A DNA stretch of 64,000 nt from Sphingomonas sp. (GTDB lineage: Bacteria > Pseudomonadota > Alphaproteobacteria > Sphingomonadales > Sphingomonadaceae), in the NCBI RefSeq assembly GCF_017744835.1, contig NZ_JAGIAM010000003.1, forward strand, positions 558,001-622,000, written 5' to 3'. The notes below the pieces were generated by a model that made no database searches, was not told the origin of the DNA, and saw only the letters and a program-made list of their open reading frames with translations. Of this stretch, positions 18,039 through 28,491 are shown one piece after another (positions within the stretch are counted from its first letter, which is position 1; every line of letters begins with the position of its first letter). Both the position numbers and the translations under genes were made by a program.

Positions 18039-19328
18039 CTACCCTCGCATTGCGAACCGCTCGTAATCGCGCGGTGCCATCCGCACTTCGTACACCGATT
18101 TGTCGTCCTCGACACGCTGATCGAGCACTTCGCCGTGCTGGTGAAGCCAGGCGGCGCCGGCGCCATCGGCGGGATCGAGCGTGATCGTGTAGCGACGATG
18201 GCCCTGGGTGAGCCGCGCAGCCACAGCCTCGACCAAGGCTTCTACGCCCTCCCCCGACATCGCCGAGATCGGCATCACGTCGCTGCGGCGCGCGGCATCC
18301 TCGAGCAGCTGCTCGCGGCTCTCTTCGTCGAGCAGGTCGAGCTTGTTCCAGGCCTCGAACCGCGGAGTGGTCTCGGACACGCCGATCTCCCCCAGCACCT
18401 TCTCGACATCGGCGCGCTGCGCCTCCGTGTCCGGATGCGCGATGTCGCGGACATGGATCAGCAGGTCGGCCGACACGACTTCCTCGAGCGTCGCCTTGAA
18501 CGCCGCGACGAGCTGCGTCGGCAGTTCGGAGACGAAACCGACGGTGTCCGAGAGGATCGCCTTGTCGATGCCGGGAAGCGAGACTTGCCGCAGCGTAGGG
18601 TCGAGCGTGGCGAACAACAGGTTTTCCGCCATGACGTCAGCACCCGTCAGGCGGTTGAAAAGCGTGGACTTTCCGGCGTTGGTATAGCCGACCAGCGCAA
18701 TCACTGGCCAGGGCGCGCGCTGGCGCCGATCGCGGTGAAGCGTGCGCGTGCGGCTGACCTGGTCGAGCTCCTTGCGGAGCCGCGCCATGCGGTCGCGGAT
18801 CAGCCTTCGGTCGGCCTCGATCTGGGTCTCGCCCGGGCCGCCGAGGAAGCCGAAGCCGCCGCGTTGGCGCTCGAGGTGCGTCCAGCTGCGCACGAGGCGG
18901 CCGGCCTGATAGTCGAGGTGCGCCAGCTCGACCTGGAGCCGGCCCTCGGCGGTGCGCGCGCGCTCGCCGAAGATCTCGAGGATCAGCCCGGTGCGGTCGA
19001 TCACCTTGCAGCCGAGCGCGGTCTCGAGATTGCGCTGCTGCACCGGCGTGAGCGCCGCGTCGAACACGGCCAGTTGAAGCTCCTGGTCGCGCACCGTCTC
19101 GGCCAGCGCATCAACCTGACCCGAGCCGATCAGCGTGCCGGGCTTGGGCTGGCGCAGCTTGATCGCGACCTTCTCGCGGACCTCGACGCCGATCGCGGCG
19201 GCAAGGCCCGCAGTCTCCTCGAGGCGCGCCTCGGCATCGCGCGAGCTCGCGCCCATGTCGGGATAGACGACGACTGCCCGCGCGCCCCGCGTGAACTCGT
19301 CGGGGTCGCGTTCGAAACCGGTGGTCAT
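18039..19328 (-). CDS. hflX: GTPase HflX
   Basis: This 429-residue protein has the N-terminal HflX domain (about 20-190; GTLIGSGQVDAL; RTGLILEIFGERA; GGFGFLGGPGETQIE) and a TRAFAC-class GTPase domain with G1 GYTNAGKST, G3 DTVGF and G4-like NKLD. HflX binds the ribosomal E site and splits stalled 70S ribosomes after heat or antibiotic stress. Seven bases separate it from hfq upstream, the same hfq-hflX coupling known in E. coli. The G-domain motifs are all intact. Confidence 0.96.
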   Translation of the reverse strand: MTTGFERDPDEFTRGARAVVVYPDMGASSRDAEARLEETAGLAAAIGVEVREKVAIKLRQPKPGTLIGSGQVDALAETVRDQELQLAVFDAALTPVQQRNLETALGCKVIDRTGLILEIFGERARTAEGRLQVELAHLDYQAGRLVRSWTHLERQRGGFGFLGGPGETQIEADRRLIRDRMARLRKELDQVSRTRTLHRDRRQRAPWPVIALVGYTNAGKSTLFNRLTGADVMAENLLFATLDPTLRQVSLPGIDKAILSDTVGFVSELPTQLVAAFKATLEEVVSADLLIHVRDIAHPDTEAQRADVEKVLGEIGVSETTPRFEAWNKLDLLDEESREQLLEDAARRSDVMPISAMSGEGVEALVEAVAARLTQGHRRYTITLDPADGAGAAWLHQHGEVLDQRVEDDKSVYEVRMAPRDYERFAMRG

Positions 19329-19335
19329 GCCTGCA

Positions 19336-19827
19336 TCAATCGCCGTCGGAGGCGTTCGTTTCCTCGGCCAGGTTGAGCGGATGCGCAGGCTGGATCGTGG
19401 AGACGGCGTGCTTGTAGACGAGCTGGGCCATGCCCTCGCGCTGGAGCAGCATGCAGAAAAGGTCGAACGCTGCGATCTGGCCTTGGAGCATGACGCCGTT
19501 CACCAGGAACATCGTCACATTCTCCTGCTGGCGGCGCACCGCGTTCAGGAAAATCTCCTGCAAAACCGGGTTCTTGGCCTGATATTCTCCAACTGCGTCG
19601 AGGAGTTGGGTCAGGTCCACCGGGCCGGATGGCATGATCGTGGAGATGGCGTGCTTGTAGATGAGCTGCGACTGGCCGTCGCGACGCAGCAGCACCGAGA
19701 AATTGTCGAACCAGGTGACGATGCCCTGCAGCTTCACGCCCTTCACCAGGAACATCGTGACCGGCGCCTTCGAACGCCGGAGGGAGTTGAGGAACAGGTC
19801 CTGAAGCGAAGTCTGCTTCTCTGCCAT
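19336..19827 (-). CDS. hfq: RNA chaperone Hfq with two tandem Sm domains
   Basis: At 163 residues this is about twice the usual Hfq length because it holds two complete Sm folds (about 8-66 and 89-147) spaced exactly 81 residues apart. Both keep the proximal-face RNA site: Q9/Q90 and YKHAIST/YKHAVST with K58-H59/K139-H140 (Q8, K56, H57 in E. coli). They differ elsewhere. The rim patch is RRSK in copy 1 and RRQQ in copy 2, and distal-face Lys31 of E. coli is K32 in copy 1 but M113 in copy 2. Six Sm folds per ring predicts a trimer. A 22-residue linker joins the copies and an acidic tail (EETNASDGD) ends the chain. It is operonic with ntrX and hflX. Confidence 0.95.
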   Translation of the reverse strand: MAEKQTSLQDLFLNSLRRSKAPVTMFLVKGVKLQGIVTWFDNFSVLLRRDGQSQLIYKHAISTIMPSGPVDLTQLLDAVGEYQAKNPVLQEIFLNAVRRQQENVTMFLVNGVMLQGQIAAFDLFCMLLQREGMAQLVYKHAVSTIQPAHPLNLAEETNASDGD

Positions 19828-19952
19828 GCCATTGTCCTTCTATTCTTGGCGGGATCCTGTCCCGCGGCGCGCCGCTTTCCCGGCGTCGGAGTACCGCGCC
19901 ACCCCGGCGCGGATGGCCCACATCTTAGATTTTCCGCAGCTGCGCGTCCAAC

Positions 19953-21332
19953 CTATTCCTCGCGCGTGTCGGTGATCCCGAGCAGCTTCAATTTGCGGTG
20001 GAGCGCCGAACGCTCCATCCCGATGAAGGTCGCGGTGCGCGAGATGTTGCCCGAGAAACGGCGGATCTGGACGCGGAGATATTCGCGCTCGAAGGTCTCG
20101 CGCGCTTCCTTGAGCGGCGCGCCCATGATCGCGTTGGCGCCCATGCCGTTGCCGAGCTCGCCCTGGGGGCCCAGCACTTCGGGGGGCAACAGGTCGATGT
20201 CGATGCGGCCGATCCGGTCGCCGGGCGCGAGGATCACGGTGCGCTCGACCACGTTGCGCAGCTGGCGGACATTCCCCGGCCATTCATAGCTCTGCAGCGC
20301 CACCATCGCATCGGGCGCGATCTCGGGCGTCGGCACGCGCCGCTCGCTCGCGTAATGCGCCACGAAATGCTCGACGAGCACCGGAATGTCCTCGCGGCGC
20401 TCGGTGAGCGACGGGATGCTCACCGGCACGACGTTGAGCCGATAGTAGAGGTCTTCGCGGAAGCGGCTGCCGGCAATCTCGGCCTGGAGGTCGCGTGCCG
20501 TGGCGGAGACGACGCGGACGTCTACCTTGACCATCCGCGTACCGCCGACGCGGTTGAAGCTCTGATCGGTGAGCACGCGCAGGATCCGCGCCTGGGTCGC
20601 CACCGGCATGTCGGCGATCTCGTCGAGGAACAAGGTGCCGCCGTGCGCCTGCTCGAGCAGGCCCGGGCGAACGAGATCGCCCCCCTCTTCGACGCCGAAC
20701 AGCTCCTCGTCGACGCGCTCGGGAGTCATGCGCGCGGCGCTGACGATGACGAAGGGCGCCGTCGCGCGCTGGCTCCAGCCGTGGAGCAGCCGCGCTGCGA
20801 CTTCCTTGCCGACGCCCGGGCCGCCGGTGATCAGCACGCGGCTGCCGGTCGAGGCGACTCGCTTGAGCGTCGCGCGGACCGAGTTGATCGCGCCCGAAGT
20901 GCCGGTGAGGTCTGTCTCGCGGCCGGCCGACGCGCGCAGCGACGCCACTTCACGGCGCAGCAGCTCGGTCTCGGTGGCCCGCTCGACGAGGAGCAGCAGC
21001 CGCTCGGCCTCGAAGGGCTTTTCGATGAAGTCCGAAGCGCCGCGCCGGATCGCGGCGACGGCGGTGTCGAGATTGCCGTGGCCCGAGATCACCAGCACCG
21101 GAAGCGAGGCATCGCGCCGCTTGATCTCGTCGAGCAGCTCGAGCCCGTCGAGCCGCGAGCCCTGGAGCCAGACATCGAGCAGCACCAGGCTCGGGCGGCG
21201 CTCGGCGATCGCTTCGAGCGCGGAATCGCTGTCGGCGGCGCCACGGGTCGAATATCCTTCGTCCTCGAGCACGCCCGCCACCAGTTCGCGGATGTCGCGT
21301 TCGTCGTCGACTACGAGGATATCGAGGCTCAT
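19953..21332 (-). CDS. ntrX: response regulator NtrX, GAFTGA loop missing
   Basis: This 459-residue NtrC-family regulator has a receiver domain with phosphoacceptor Asp53 (LLLDVWLQG) and Lys105. An AAA+ domain has Walker A GGPGVGKE (170-177), Walker B GGTLFLDEI and arginine-finger region RFREDLYYRLN. A Fis-type helix-turn-helix closes the protein (SRTATFIGMERSALHRKL). Where NtrC has GHERGAFTGAQAR, this protein has GVEEGGDLVRPG, about four residues shorter, so the loop that contacts sigma-54 is absent. It overlaps ntrY by ATGA. With NtrY it likely controls respiration, nitrogen or envelope genes, possibly independently of sigma-54. Confidence 0.93.
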   Translation of the reverse strand: MSLDILVVDDERDIRELVAGVLEDEGYSTRGAADSDSALEAIAERRPSLVLLDVWLQGSRLDGLELLDEIKRRDASLPVLVISGHGNLDTAVAAIRRGASDFIEKPFEAERLLLLVERATETELLRREVASLRASAGRETDLTGTSGAINSVRATLKRVASTGSRVLITGGPGVGKEVAARLLHGWSQRATAPFVIVSAARMTPERVDEELFGVEEGGDLVRPGLLEQAHGGTLFLDEIADMPVATQARILRVLTDQSFNRVGGTRMVKVDVRVVSATARDLQAEIAGSRFREDLYYRLNVVPVSIPSLTERREDIPVLVEHFVAHYASERRVPTPEIAPDAMVALQSYEWPGNVRQLRNVVERTVILAPGDRIGRIDIDLLPPEVLGPQGELGNGMGANAIMGAPLKEARETFEREYLRVQIRRFSGNISRTATFIGMERSALHRKLKLLGITDTREE

Positions 21333-23635
21333 TTCTTGCTTCCGGTTCTTGTCAGCGCCGCAGGCCGCGGCTCGTCTTCGGGTTGGCTGTCGCGCGCGGC
21401 GAGCGGGGCGAGTTGCTCGGCGTCGAAGCAGATGGTGACGATCGTTCCGCCGCCCGGCCGGTCGGCGAAGGCGATCGTGCCGAAATGCTCCTCGACGATC
21501 TTCTTGACGATCGCGAGGCCCAGGCCCGTGCCGCGGCTGCGCGTGGTCATATAGGGCTCGACGATGCGGTCGCGCTCGACGGGCAGGCCGATGCCATTGT
21601 CCTCGACGATCACCTGGATGCGCCGCGGATCGTCGGCTTCCATCGTCATCACCACTTCGCCCTGGGGCAGCGCCTCCCCTTCCCCGCGCGCCTCGATCGC
21701 CTCGACGGCGTTCTTGACGACGTTGGTGAGCGCCTGGCCGATCTGGCGCCGATCGCAGACGAGCGGCGGGACATTGTCGGGGGCCTTGAGCTCGAATCGG
21801 ATCGCGGGGTGCGCGACTTCGTGCAGGAACAGCGCCTGGCGCGCGATGTCGAACAGCGATTCCTGCCGGAACAGCGGCTTGGGCATGCGCGCGAAGGAGG
21901 AGAATTCGTCGACCATGCGCCTGAGGTCGCCCACCTGACGCACGATCGTCTCGGTGAGCTGGGCGAACACGCCCGCCCCGCCCTCGATCTGCTTGCCGTA
22001 GCGTCGCTGGAGCCGCTCGGCGGCGAGCTGGATCGGCGTGAGCGGGTTCTTGATCTCGTGCGCGATCCGGCGCGCCACGTCGGACCAGGCGGCGCGGCGC
22101 TGGTCGAGCAGCTGCTGGGTGATGTCGTCGAAGGTCAGGACCTTGCCCGCTTCGTCGGTGGTGATCTTGACCGCCAGCGTGCGCGCCTCCCCGCCGACAC
22201 CGATCTGGACCACGGCCTCGCGTTCCTGGCCGTCGAGAAGCGCGTCGAGCTCGGGCACGATCTCCTTGAGCTCGCGCCCTTCCGGATCGCCCTCGGCCTG
22301 GCGAAGCAGCTCGCGCGCCGAGGCGTTCATCAGGCGCACGCGGCGATCGGCGCCGATCGAGATGACTCCGGCCGACACGCCCGACATCACTGCCTCGATC
22401 AGCGCGCTGCGGCTCTCGAGCTGAGCGTTGGCCGCGACGAGCGCGCTCGTCTGCTCCTCGAGCCGCTCGGTCATGCTGTTGAACGCGACACCCAGGGTGC
22501 CGATCTCGTCGTCGGACTGGGGCGTATGCACGCGCGCGGTCAGATCGCCGCCGGCGATGCGGCGCGCCGCAGTCACGAGCTGGTCCACCGGCCGCACCAG
22601 CCGGTCGGCGACCGCGAGCGCAATCCAGGTGGCGATGCCTACGATCAGCAGCGCCACGCCGAACAGCAGCGCGTTGAACTGCAACTGCAGCGCGCGCGCC
22701 CGCGCCCGCAGGCCCTGATAGTCGGCGACGACCTTGCTCGCCGAGACGTCCTGGTTGCGCAGGAACACCACGTCGTTGGGCGTCCCCACATAGAGGAAGA
22801 CGTTCCGCGCGCGATCGACCGGCGTGACGACCCAGAGCATCTGGGCGTCGAAATTGGTGTAGATCTCGTCGTCCTTGAGGTTGAGGACCTGACCGGTCAC
22901 TCGCGCCGCGAACTCGGTCGCCTCGGGGGCCTCATAGGCGTAGAGCACCTCGACCCGCTTGCCGTCGACGACGCGGAAGAGCACCGACTGGAAGAGATTG
23001 CGGTAATAGGTCTGGCGCAGGAACAGGTCCTGGAACGCCGGCGATCGCTGCGGCAGCGTGGGGAATTTGTTGAGGAGATCGTCCGCCATCGCCCGGGCCT
23101 CGCCCGTCCAGCGCCGGAGCACCACGCGCTGCCCCTCGCGGGCCAGATCCACCGTGGCGTTGAATGCGCTCACCGCGCGATCGGAACCCCAGAGCTGGAC
23201 ACCCGACTGGAACATCACCGACGCCGCGATCACGGTCAGCACGATCGGCACGCTCGCCATCAGCGTGAACATCGCCACCAGCCGCACGTGCAGGCGCCCG
23301 CCGCCGGCGAGCGCCGACTTCAGCGCACGATGGATTGCGATGCGCCTGCCGATCAGCACGATCAGCGCGACGAACGGAAGAAGGTTCGCGAGCAGCAGCA
23401 ACGCCGCCATCGCCGGGCTGAAGAGCTGGTCGCGCGCATCGGCGCTGCGCAGGATGAGATAGGTTCCGATCGGAGTCGCGATCGCCAGCGCGACCACGAC
23501 GAACTCCAGAACACGAACATGCCGGGACAGGAGCGAAGCTCTCGGCGCCTCGCCTCCGAGCGCCGCGAGCGACGTGACGCCAAACCGCCGCTTGCGCGGC
23601 GCGGACTCGGCAGTCTGCTCGGTTACGGCGTCCAT
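21329..23635 (-). CDS. ntrY: sensor histidine kinase NtrY
   Basis: This 768-residue membrane kinase has N-terminal transmembrane helices (VVALAIATPIGTYLIL; FSPAMAALLLLANLLPFVAL; LVAMFTLMASVPIVLTVIAA), a periplasmic sensor segment and another helix (LLFGVALLIVGIATWIALAV). These are followed by a HAMP segment, a PAS domain, the HisKA site ([20 protein letters not shown]) and an HATPase domain (NGIGLP, GTGLGLAIVKK). I chose the ATG at 23635. An in-frame GTG at 23707 with GGAAG just before it would overlap the ntrC end, but its translation (LTHFYVFSEQRLCC) looks non-coding. It phosphorylates NtrX encoded immediately downstream. Confidence 0.92.
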   Translation of the reverse strand: MDAVTEQTAESAPRKRRFGVTSLAALGGEAPRASLLSRHVRVLEFVVVALAIATPIGTYLILRSADARDQLFSPAMAALLLLANLLPFVALIVLIGRRIAIHRALKSALAGGGRLHVRLVAMFTLMASVPIVLTVIAASVMFQSGVQLWGSDRAVSAFNATVDLAREGQRVVLRRWTGEARAMADDLLNKFPTLPQRSPAFQDLFLRQTYYRNLFQSVLFRVVDGKRVEVLYAYEAPEATEFAARVTGQVLNLKDDEIYTNFDAQMLWVVTPVDRARNVFLYVGTPNDVVFLRNQDVSASKVVADYQGLRARARALQLQFNALLFGVALLIVGIATWIALAVADRLVRPVDQLVTAARRIAGGDLTARVHTPQSDDEIGTLGVAFNSMTERLEEQTSALVAANAQLESRSALIEAVMSGVSAGVISIGADRRVRLMNASARELLRQAEGDPEGRELKEIVPELDALLDGQEREAVVQIGVGGEARTLAVKITTDEAGKVLTFDDITQQLLDQRRAAWSDVARRIAHEIKNPLTPIQLAAERLQRRYGKQIEGGAGVFAQLTETIVRQVGDLRRMVDEFSSFARMPKPLFRQESLFDIARQALFLHEVAHPAIRFELKAPDNVPPLVCDRRQIGQALTNVVKNAVEAIEARGEGEALPQGEVVMTMEADDPRRIQVIVEDNGIGLPVERDRIVEPYMTTRSRGTGLGLAIVKKIVEEHFGTIAFADRPGGGTIVTICFDAEQLAPLAARDSQPEDEPRPAALTRTGSKK

Positions 23636-23696
23636 CGTTGCCCGATTACAACACAGTCGTTGCTCGGAAAACACATAAAAATGCGTCAACCTGTCG

Positions 23697-25135
<1,439 letters not shown>

Positions 25136-25139
<4 letters not shown>

Positions 25140-26230
25140 GCCGCCCTCGGCAGCAGGATGCGGAATACCGTCACTTCGGGGTCGCGCTCGCGCGCATATT
25201 GGACGATCCCTCCCATGTCTCGGACCAGCTTCTCGACGAGCGGCAGGCCCAGCCCCTTGCCCTCCGGCTTGCCCGATACGAACGGCTCGAACAGATGCTC
25301 GGCGATGTCGGCGGGGGCGCCGGGGCCATTGTCCATCACCAGTATCTCGATCGGCAGCGGCCGGCGCGGACGCCCCTGCCCCGCGCTCACCGACATGCCG
25401 TGGCGATAGGCCGTGGCGAGCGTGATCCGCGGCTGCGCGAGTCCCGCCAGCGCCTCGGCGGCGTTCTTGAGCAGGTTGAGCATCACCTGCAGGAAGGCAT
25501 CGGGATCGATCAGTACCGGCGGGAGCGAAGGATCGAAGCGTTCCTCGACCACCATGCCGCGCGCGAAGCCGGCGAGCGCCACGCGCCGCGCATGGTCGAG
25601 CAGCGGATAGACGTTGGTCGGCGCCAGCTTGAGCGGGCGCGTGTCGGTGAAGTCCTGCATCCGGTCGATCAGCGATGCGATGCGATCGACTTCGGTGGTG
25701 ATCAGGCTGGTGAGCTCCTCGTCCTCCCCGCCGCTGCGCAGCAGCTGGGCGGCGCCGCGGATGCCCGAGAGCGGGTTCTTGATCTCGTGCGCGAGCATCG
25801 CCGCCGCGCCCACCGCCGCGCGCGCGCCCGCGGTGCGCTCGGCGCCCTGGTTCATCCGCCGCGCCTGGGGAGCGTGGTGGAGCGTGACGATGCGCCAGCC
25901 GGGCTGGTCAACGATCTGGCTCTCGACGAAGTCGACACGGATACGGGGGCCGCGGACGGCGGCGATCTCGACGTCGAAGGCGGCGAAGCCATGCCCGTCG
26001 CGGCGCTCGACATAATCCTCGGGCGGGAGCAGCACCGCGTCATAGGGCTGGCCCACCATCGCCTTTTCGCTGTGGTTGAGCAGCAGCTCGCACGCGGCAT
26101 TGGCATGCGCGATCCGCCCGTCGGGATCGATCACCAGCACGGCGACGGGAAGCGCTGCGAACAGCTCGGCGAAGCCCGGGCCCACAGGCTCAGGCTTCAC
26201 GCGCTTCAGGCCGCTTCGCGCGAACGCCAT
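25136..26230 (-). CDS. ntrB: nitrogen regulation sensor kinase NtrB
   Basis: This 364-residue cytosolic kinase has a PAS domain (about 20-120; [20 protein letters not shown]), a HisKA domain with phosphoacceptor His in [19 protein letters not shown], and an HATPase domain with N-box [17 protein letters not shown] and [11 protein letters not shown]. It has no membrane segment, as expected of NtrB, which reads PII proteins and controls NtrC. The ATG at 26230 is chosen because the sequence upstream in the same frame is antisense-like. It lies inside the last 25 bases of dusB, so translation is likely coupled. The gene order dusB-ntrB-ntrC is conserved in alphaproteobacteria. Confidence 0.93.
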
Positions 26231-27204
26231 GGCGCGTAGAATTCGTCGAGCATCGCCAGCACGGTCTTGGCGTCGGCGACCTGGTTCACCTTGTTGCGGA
26301 ACTCGGCCGAGCCGTGGATGCCCTTGGTGTACCAGCCCAGATGCTTGCGCATCATGTTGACGCCGGTCATCTCGCCATAATGTTCGAGACTCTCGACATA
26401 ATGCGCGACCATCACGCGATATTGTTCGTCGATGCCCGGGTCGGCGCGCTCGCCCTGGCCGGTGAGCGCGTCCATCACCTGGCGCAGGATCCAGGGCTTT
26501 CCATAGGCACCGCGGCCGATCATCAGCCCGTCGGCGCCCGACTGGCGCAGCGCCTCGCGCGCGTCCTCGACCGAGCAGATGTCGCCGTTGACGATCACGG
26601 GGATCGACACCGCGTCCTTCACCCGGCGCACGAAGCTCCAGTCGGCGCTGCCGCGGTACATCTGGTTGCGCGTGCGGCCGTGGACGGTGACCATCCTGCA
26701 CCCCAGATCCTCGGCGATGCGCGCGAGCTCGGGGGCGTTGAGGCTGTCATGGTCCCAGCCCATGCGCATCTTGAGCGTCACCGGCACATTCACCGCCTTG
26801 ACGCAGGCATCGACGATCGCGGCAGCATGCTTGAGATCGCGCATCAGCGCCGATCCGGCGTCGCCGTTGGTCACCTTGCGGACCGGGCAGCCCATGTTGA
26901 TGTCGATGATCGCCGCGCCGCGATCCTCGTTGAGCTTGGCGGCCTCGCCCATTTCGTGCGGCGTACAGCCGACGAGCTGCATCGACACCGGCTCCTCGAT
27001 CGGATCCCAGGCCGCCTTCTGGACCGATTGGCGCGTCTCGCGGATCGCCGCGGCGCTCGCGATCATCTCGGTGACGTTGAGCCCCGAGCCATAGCGGCGC
27101 ACGGCGCGACGGAACGGCAGGTCGGTCACGCCCGTCATGGGCGCGAGCAACACCGGCGCTTCGATCCGCACGGGACCGATCTGGATGGGGGCGAGTTCGC
27201 TCAT
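26206..27204 (-). CDS. dusB: tRNA-dihydrouridine synthase DusB
   Basis: This 332-residue FMN-dependent TIM-barrel enzyme reduces specific uridines in the tRNA D-loop. Visible hallmarks are [15 protein letters not shown] near the start, the catalytic Cys in [26 protein letters not shown] and NGDI. The closing helical domain ([12 protein letters not shown]) binds tRNA. It is first gene of the dusB-ntrBC-ntrYX-hfq-hflX run, divergent from ispDF with 84 bases between. A short hairpin (27208-27226) sits a few bases upstream of its ATG. Confidence 0.95.
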   Translation of the reverse strand: MSELAPIQIGPVRIEAPVLLAPMTGVTDLPFRRAVRRYGSGLNVTEMIASAAAIRETRQSVQKAAWDPIEEPVSMQLVGCTPHEMGEAAKLNEDRGAAIIDINMGCPVRKVTNGDAGSALMRDLKHAAAIVDACVKAVNVPVTLKMRMGWDHDSLNAPELARIAEDLGCRMVTVHGRTRNQMYRGSADWSFVRRVKDAVSIPVIVNGDICSVEDAREALRQSGADGLMIGRGAYGKPWILRQVMDALTGQGERADPGIDEQYRVMVAHYVESLEHYGEMTGVNMMRKHLGWYTKGIHGSAEFRNKVNQVADAKTVLAMLDEFYAPWRSREAA

Positions 27205-27207
27205 GAT

Positions 27208-27226
27208 CTGCCTGAAAAATAGGCAG
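27208..27226 (-). promoter_or_regulatory. small hairpin in the dusB leader
   Basis: CTGCCT (27208-27213) and AGGCAG (27221-27226) flank a seven-base A/T loop. On the minus strand the inner arm ends four bases before the dusB ATG, so the fold would cover the ribosome binding site of the first gene of the ntr operon. Six-base arms arise by chance fairly often, so the assignment is weak. Confidence 0.3.
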
Positions 27227-27288
27227 AGGCGCGTAGCCGCACAAGCGGCGATTGGCAAGGCAGGTGTTCCCCGCTAGGCCGCGCGCCC

Positions 27289-28425
27289 ATGGGGCAGCCG
27301 AGAACCGCCGCACTGATCGTCGCCGCCGGGCAGGGCCTGCGGGCGGGCGGGAGCGTGCCCAAACAATTCGCGCCGCTCGCCGGCAAGCCAATGCTCGCGC
27401 ACAGCCATGCCGCTCTGTCGGCGCATCCCGCGGTGGACGAGGTGCTGGTGGTGATCGGCGAGGGGCAGGAAGAGGCGCTGGCGGCGGCGCTGGGGCCTGT
27501 GCCCTTCGTGATCGGCGGGGCCACGCGGCGCGAGTCGGTGCGGAACGGGCTGGAGGCGCTCGGAGATGTCGATCGCGTGCTGATCCACGATGCCGCCCGC
27601 CCTTTCCTCACCGCCGCGGTGATTGACCGGCTACTGGCGGCTCTCGATACCCATGAAGGATCAATACCCGGCCTTCCGGTCGCCGATACCCTGATCTCGG
27701 CGGCGGGTGATCTGGTTCCGCGCGAGGGGTTGATGCGGGTGCAGACGCCGCAGGCATTCCGCTACGCCACGATCATGGAAGCGCATCGCGACTGGCCCAC
27801 GGAGCACGAAGCTACCGACGATGCCCAGATGGTCCGCGCGCTCGGCCACCAAGTGGCGATCGTCCCCGGAGATCCGATGCTCGAGAAAGTCACACACCCC
27901 GCCGACTTCGCAGCGGCAGAGGCGCGCCACGCCGCCTCGATGCGCGTCCGCACCGCCACGGGCTATGATGTCCATCGCTTCGCCGAGGGCGAGGAATTGT
28001 GGCTTGGCGGCGTCCTCATCCCCCACTCCATGGGCCTTTCCGGCCACAGCGACGCGGACGTCGTGCTCCATGCGATCACCGATGCGCTGCTCGGAACGAT
28101 CGGCGCGGGCGATATCGGGATGCACTTCCCGCCGAGTGACCCCAAATGGCGCGGCGCGGCTTCGGCGCGGTTCCTGGAGCATGCCGCCGGCCTGCTCGCA
28201 GCCGAGGGCGGCGTGATCGACTTCGTCGACCTGACGATCATCTGCGAGGCGCCCAAGATCGGTCCGCACCGCGAGGCGATCCGCGCGAGCATCGCCGCGA
28301 TCCTCAAGCTCCCCGAGTCGTGCGTGAGCGTGAAGGCGACCACCACCGAGCGGCTGGGCTTTACCGGCCGCGGCGAAGGCATGGCCGCACAGGCGATCGC
28401 GACCGTCCGTCTCCCTCAGGGATAG
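27289..28425 (+). CDS. ispDF: bifunctional IspD/IspF of the MEP isoprenoid pathway
   Basis: This 378-residue fusion joins two enzymes of the non-mevalonate pathway. Residues 1-215 are IspD (2-C-methyl-D-erythritol 4-phosphate cytidylyltransferase), with a glycine-rich nucleotide loop IVAAGQGLRAGG and IHDAARPF. Residues about 222-378 are IspF (MECDP synthase), with metal ligands in GYDVHRFAEG and SGHSDADVVLHAITDALLG, and VKATTTERLGFTGRGEG at the end. The fusion is common in alphaproteobacteria, where it may help organise the pathway around the missing middle enzyme IspE. It is divergent from dusB. Confidence 0.97.
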   Translation: MGQPRTAALIVAAGQGLRAGGSVPKQFAPLAGKPMLAHSHAALSAHPAVDEVLVVIGEGQEEALAAALGPVPFVIGGATRRESVRNGLEALGDVDRVLIHDAARPFLTAAVIDRLLAALDTHEGSIPGLPVADTLISAAGDLVPREGLMRVQTPQAFRYATIMEAHRDWPTEHEATDDAQMVRALGHQVAIVPGDPMLEKVTHPADFAAAEARHAASMRVRTATGYDVHRFAEGEELWLGGVLIPHSMGLSGHSDADVVLHAITDALLGTIGAGDIGMHFPPSDPKWRGAASARFLEHAAGLLAAEGGVIDFVDLTIICEAPKIGPHREAIRASIAAILKLPESCVSVKATTTERLGFTGRGEGMAAQAIATVRLPQG

Positions 28426-28491
28426 GTGGCCCGGGTTCCGGAAAGGAACTGACTCGCGTCGGCAACAATGTGGTGGCAAAGGCCGCTCCCC

